From NCBI GenBank assembly GCA_037965595.1, contig CP150183.1, positions 2,480,001-2,544,000 of the forward strand: a stretch of 64,000 nucleotides of DNA, written 5' to 3'. Each line of letters starts with the position of its first letter. The stretch's first letter is position 1. A program made the translations under genes and the position numbers. The stretch is from Alkalihalobacillus sp. FSL W8-0930. Lineage in GTDB: Bacteria > Bacillota > Bacilli > Bacillales > Bacillaceae_D. Under the pieces are notes generated by a model. That model did not search any database and had not been told where the DNA came from. It saw nothing but the letters and a program-made list of their open reading frames with translations. This document shows, in pieces, positions 62,507 to 64,000 of this stretch.

Positions 62507-63595
62507 TCAATCTACAGGTTTTCTTCGATTAAGTTTTATCAAACGGTATGTGTGTGAAACGATGACTTTACCAACAGCATAGGTTGGAACAGCAAGTAGT
62601 AACCCAAGCAATCCCGCAAAACGACTTGCTGCAAGTAATAGAAAAATAATCGTTACAGGATGGATATTTAGCTGACGACCCATAATTTGCGGTGAGATCA
62701 GATTGCTTTCAATTTGTTGAATGATTAGAACCCCAACAATAACGGCAACAACCATAAACGGTGAATCAAAGATCGCTACAATAACCGCCGGAGCCGTACC
62801 GATCCACGGCCCGATAAAGGGAATAACGTTGGTAAGCATCGCAACGATTGCAAGCACGAGGGCGTACTCTATACCGATGCTCAAATATAAAATTAAACAA
62901 AGTACACCAACACAGACACTCACCAAAATTTGGCCCTGTAGATACGAACTTAATGCATTGTCCATATCTGAAAGGATTCGTCTAGCTTCTTCTCGTTGCT
63001 TAGAAGGGATAAATTTTAAAAGAAAAGCAGGCGCTTTGTCTCCTTCTTTTAGAAGGTAGAACAATACAAATGGGACAATAACTAATACAATCACCACATT
63101 TGCGATGGCTCCCACAATTTTAGCTATATTCGAACCTATCGCACTTACGTACCCTTCCAGGTTCCCTGTAAATTGTTCAACAAGATCATTAAAGGAATTC
63201 TCGCTGGATTCCTGGAATCGTTGCACGTATTCATTCTCTTGTAACTGTAGAAGCATATCCTGACCTTGATTTATGTAGCTTGGAACATTATCAATAAAGC
63301 TTTGTGTTTGCTTTTGAATTTCCGGTCCTACGAGTAAAACACTTCCTGTTCCAAGACCAATTAATGCGAGAAACACAATTAAAATGGACAAGCCTCTTGG
63401 AACCTTCTTACTAAGCAAATTAACGAGTGGTCTCATTAAATAATAAAACACACCTGCGATCGCTATCGGTGCAAAAAGTGTTCGCACAAGTAAAGAAATT
63501 GGTTGGAAAATGAAGTCTACAAGTGAAGCTAAATAGATGATAATTAAAACTAGAGCAGTTCCAAGCCCCACTCTAAAAAATTTCGATTGAACCAT
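62507..63595 (-). CDS. AI-2E (PerM) family membrane permease
   Basis: A 362-residue protein with about eight membrane helices and a large extracytoplasmic loop after the third (SFIDNVPSYINQGQDMLLQL ... NLEGYVSAIGS). The conserved family region NVIPFIGPWIGTAPAV and the C-terminal IHPVTIIFLLLAASRFAGLL are visible. Members export small molecules or act as sodium/lithium-proton antiporters in alkaliphiles; the substrate cannot be assigned. ATG 63595 is preceded by AAGGA; TTG 63604 is an alternative. Confidence 0.88.
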   Translation of the reverse strand: MVQSKFFRVGLGTALVLIIIYLASLVDFIFQPISLLVRTLFAPIAIAGVFYYLMRPLVNLLSKKVPRGLSILIVFLALIGLGTGSVLLVGPEIQKQTQSFIDNVPSYINQGQDMLLQLQENEYVQRFQESSENSFNDLVEQFTGNLEGYVSAIGSNIAKIVGAIANVVIVLVIVPFVLFYLLKEGDKAPAFLLKFIPSKQREEARRILSDMDNALSSYLQGQILVSVCVGVLCLILYLSIGIEYALVLAIVAMLTNVIPFIGPWIGTAPAVIVAIFDSPFMVVAVIVGVLIIQQIESNLISPQIMGRQLNIHPVTIIFLLLAASRFAGLLGLLLAVPTYAVGKVIVSHTYRLIKLNRRKPVD

Positions 63596-63741
63596 ATCGG
63601 GCAAATTCCTTCCTGCAACGTTTTTTTTAGTATATCACTCTTGATCTGACAACTGAAATGAGAACTTAGGCGTTTTTATAGAATATTGTGGACCGGCAAT
63701 AAATATGTTTGAAGCTCTCTACCTATTCCCGAAAAGCATAG

Positions 63742-63779
63742 AAAAAAACGCAGACAACCAAGGAGGTTTATCTGCGTTT
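63742..63779 (-). terminator. Terminator of the right-edge gene
   Basis: AAACGCAGATAAACC pairs with GGTTGTCTGCGTTT on the minus strand, then T-rich. Confidence 0.88.
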
Positions 63780-63782
63780 GCT

Positions 63783-64000
63783 TTAAGACTGTGTAAGTGT
63801 AAATGTGTGCTCTGGAAATGCTTCTTCGAGTTCTTTAATCATTTCAACGTCGTCAAGTTCATTTGCAGATTTCGCATATGTATCCGTAAACCGCTCTTGA
63901 AAATAACCAAGCATATCAATTGTTCGGTTAAAAACAACAAGAGAATCATGTTCACTCGCGAAATCCACTACTGCCTGATAATCTGTTGTTTCAACCGTTA
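63783..64000 (-). CDS. C-terminal end of an unknown gene cut by the right edge
   Basis: The frame stays open from its stop at 63783 to the window edge. The last 72 codons read TVETTDYQAVVDFASEHDSL, then VVFNRTIDMLGYFQERFT and finally FPEHTFTLTQS. It is an acidic, soluble-looking segment. An internal GTG at 63968 has no ribosome site, so the gene most likely begins outside the window. No family is recognised. Confidence 0.6.
   Translation of the reverse strand, partial: TVETTDYQAVVDFASEHDSLVVFNRTIDMLGYFQERFTDTYAKSANELDDVEMIKELEEAFPEHTFTLTQS

Overview
This window reads as core chromosome of a low-GC Gram-positive of the family Bacillaceae. The gene order is essentially the Bacillus subtilis arg-yja-yjb-fabI neighbourhood, read here in reverse: fabI (cut by the left edge), yjbO, NAD kinase, yjbM, yjbL, yjbK, yjbJ, yjbI, yjbH, a yizD-position gene, pepF, coiA, mecA, spx, yjbC, then trpS, yjbA, yjaZ, fabF, fabH, a yjzB-position gene, comZ, yjaV, yjaU, yjzC, argF, carB, carA, argD, argB, argJ, argC. 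Shine-Dalgarno sites are strong AGGAGG types, TTG/GTG starts are frequent, and Rho-independent terminators are abundant. Compared with the B. subtilis order as I recall it, the app and opp peptide-transport operons are missing. Other genes are interleaved instead, including an A-adding tRNA nucleotidyltransferase fusion, release factor 3 and ywaC. A strongly acidic secreted CAP protein and the split-type CCA enzyme would suit an alkaliphilic or halotolerant Bacillus relative, but the species cannot be read from the sequence.

Layout. 1-13 kb holds fatty-acid synthesis (fabI), NAD kinase, a small alarmone synthetase and the stress/proteolysis cluster (YjbH, PepF, CoiA, MecA, Spx, YjbC). 12-25 kb is mixed: a secreted glycosidase-like protein, a hemolysin III homologue, an HD hydrolase, a thioredoxin-like protein, a glycolipid glycosyltransferase, trpS, yjbA/yjaZ, a second alarmone synthetase, pantothenate kinase, an ArsR regulator, a CAP-domain protein and a LysM/SleB hydrolase. 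25-41 kb has the DHH-CBS-polyA-polymerase fusion, asnB, the FapR-type fabHF operon, comZ, prfC and yjaUV. 41-51 kb is one arginine biosynthesis operon (argCJBD-carAB-argF, then yjzC) with ARG-box-like sites over its promoter. 51-64 kb has cytochrome oxidase assembly (Sco, CtaG), a HAD phosphatase, a GNAT enzyme, a SNF2 helicase with its partner, YitT/YitV-type proteins, a rhodanese and an AI-2E family permease.

The genes form three coherent functional groups. Spx-level control is nearly complete: Spx, its adaptor YjbH, the ClpC adaptor MecA, and YjbC. Arginine and carbamoyl-phosphate synthesis is complete from N-acetylglutamate to citrulline. FabH and FabF sit under a recognisable FapR operator.

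The most unusual DNA is not coding. Six copies of a MITE-like element (about 110-270 bp, termini resembling GGGACATAAC, with an internal terminator-like hairpin) are scattered across the window, and its long form shows compensatory base changes that indicate a conserved RNA fold. One copy supplies the stop codon of a neighbouring gene. A 20-bp minisatellite of 11 units lies between coaA and an ArsR gene. Five small genes with good ribosome-binding sites are reported that would be missed by a length cutoff of about 60 codons. I saw no rRNA, tRNA, CRISPR array, prophage or transposase, and no clearly novel multi-gene system.
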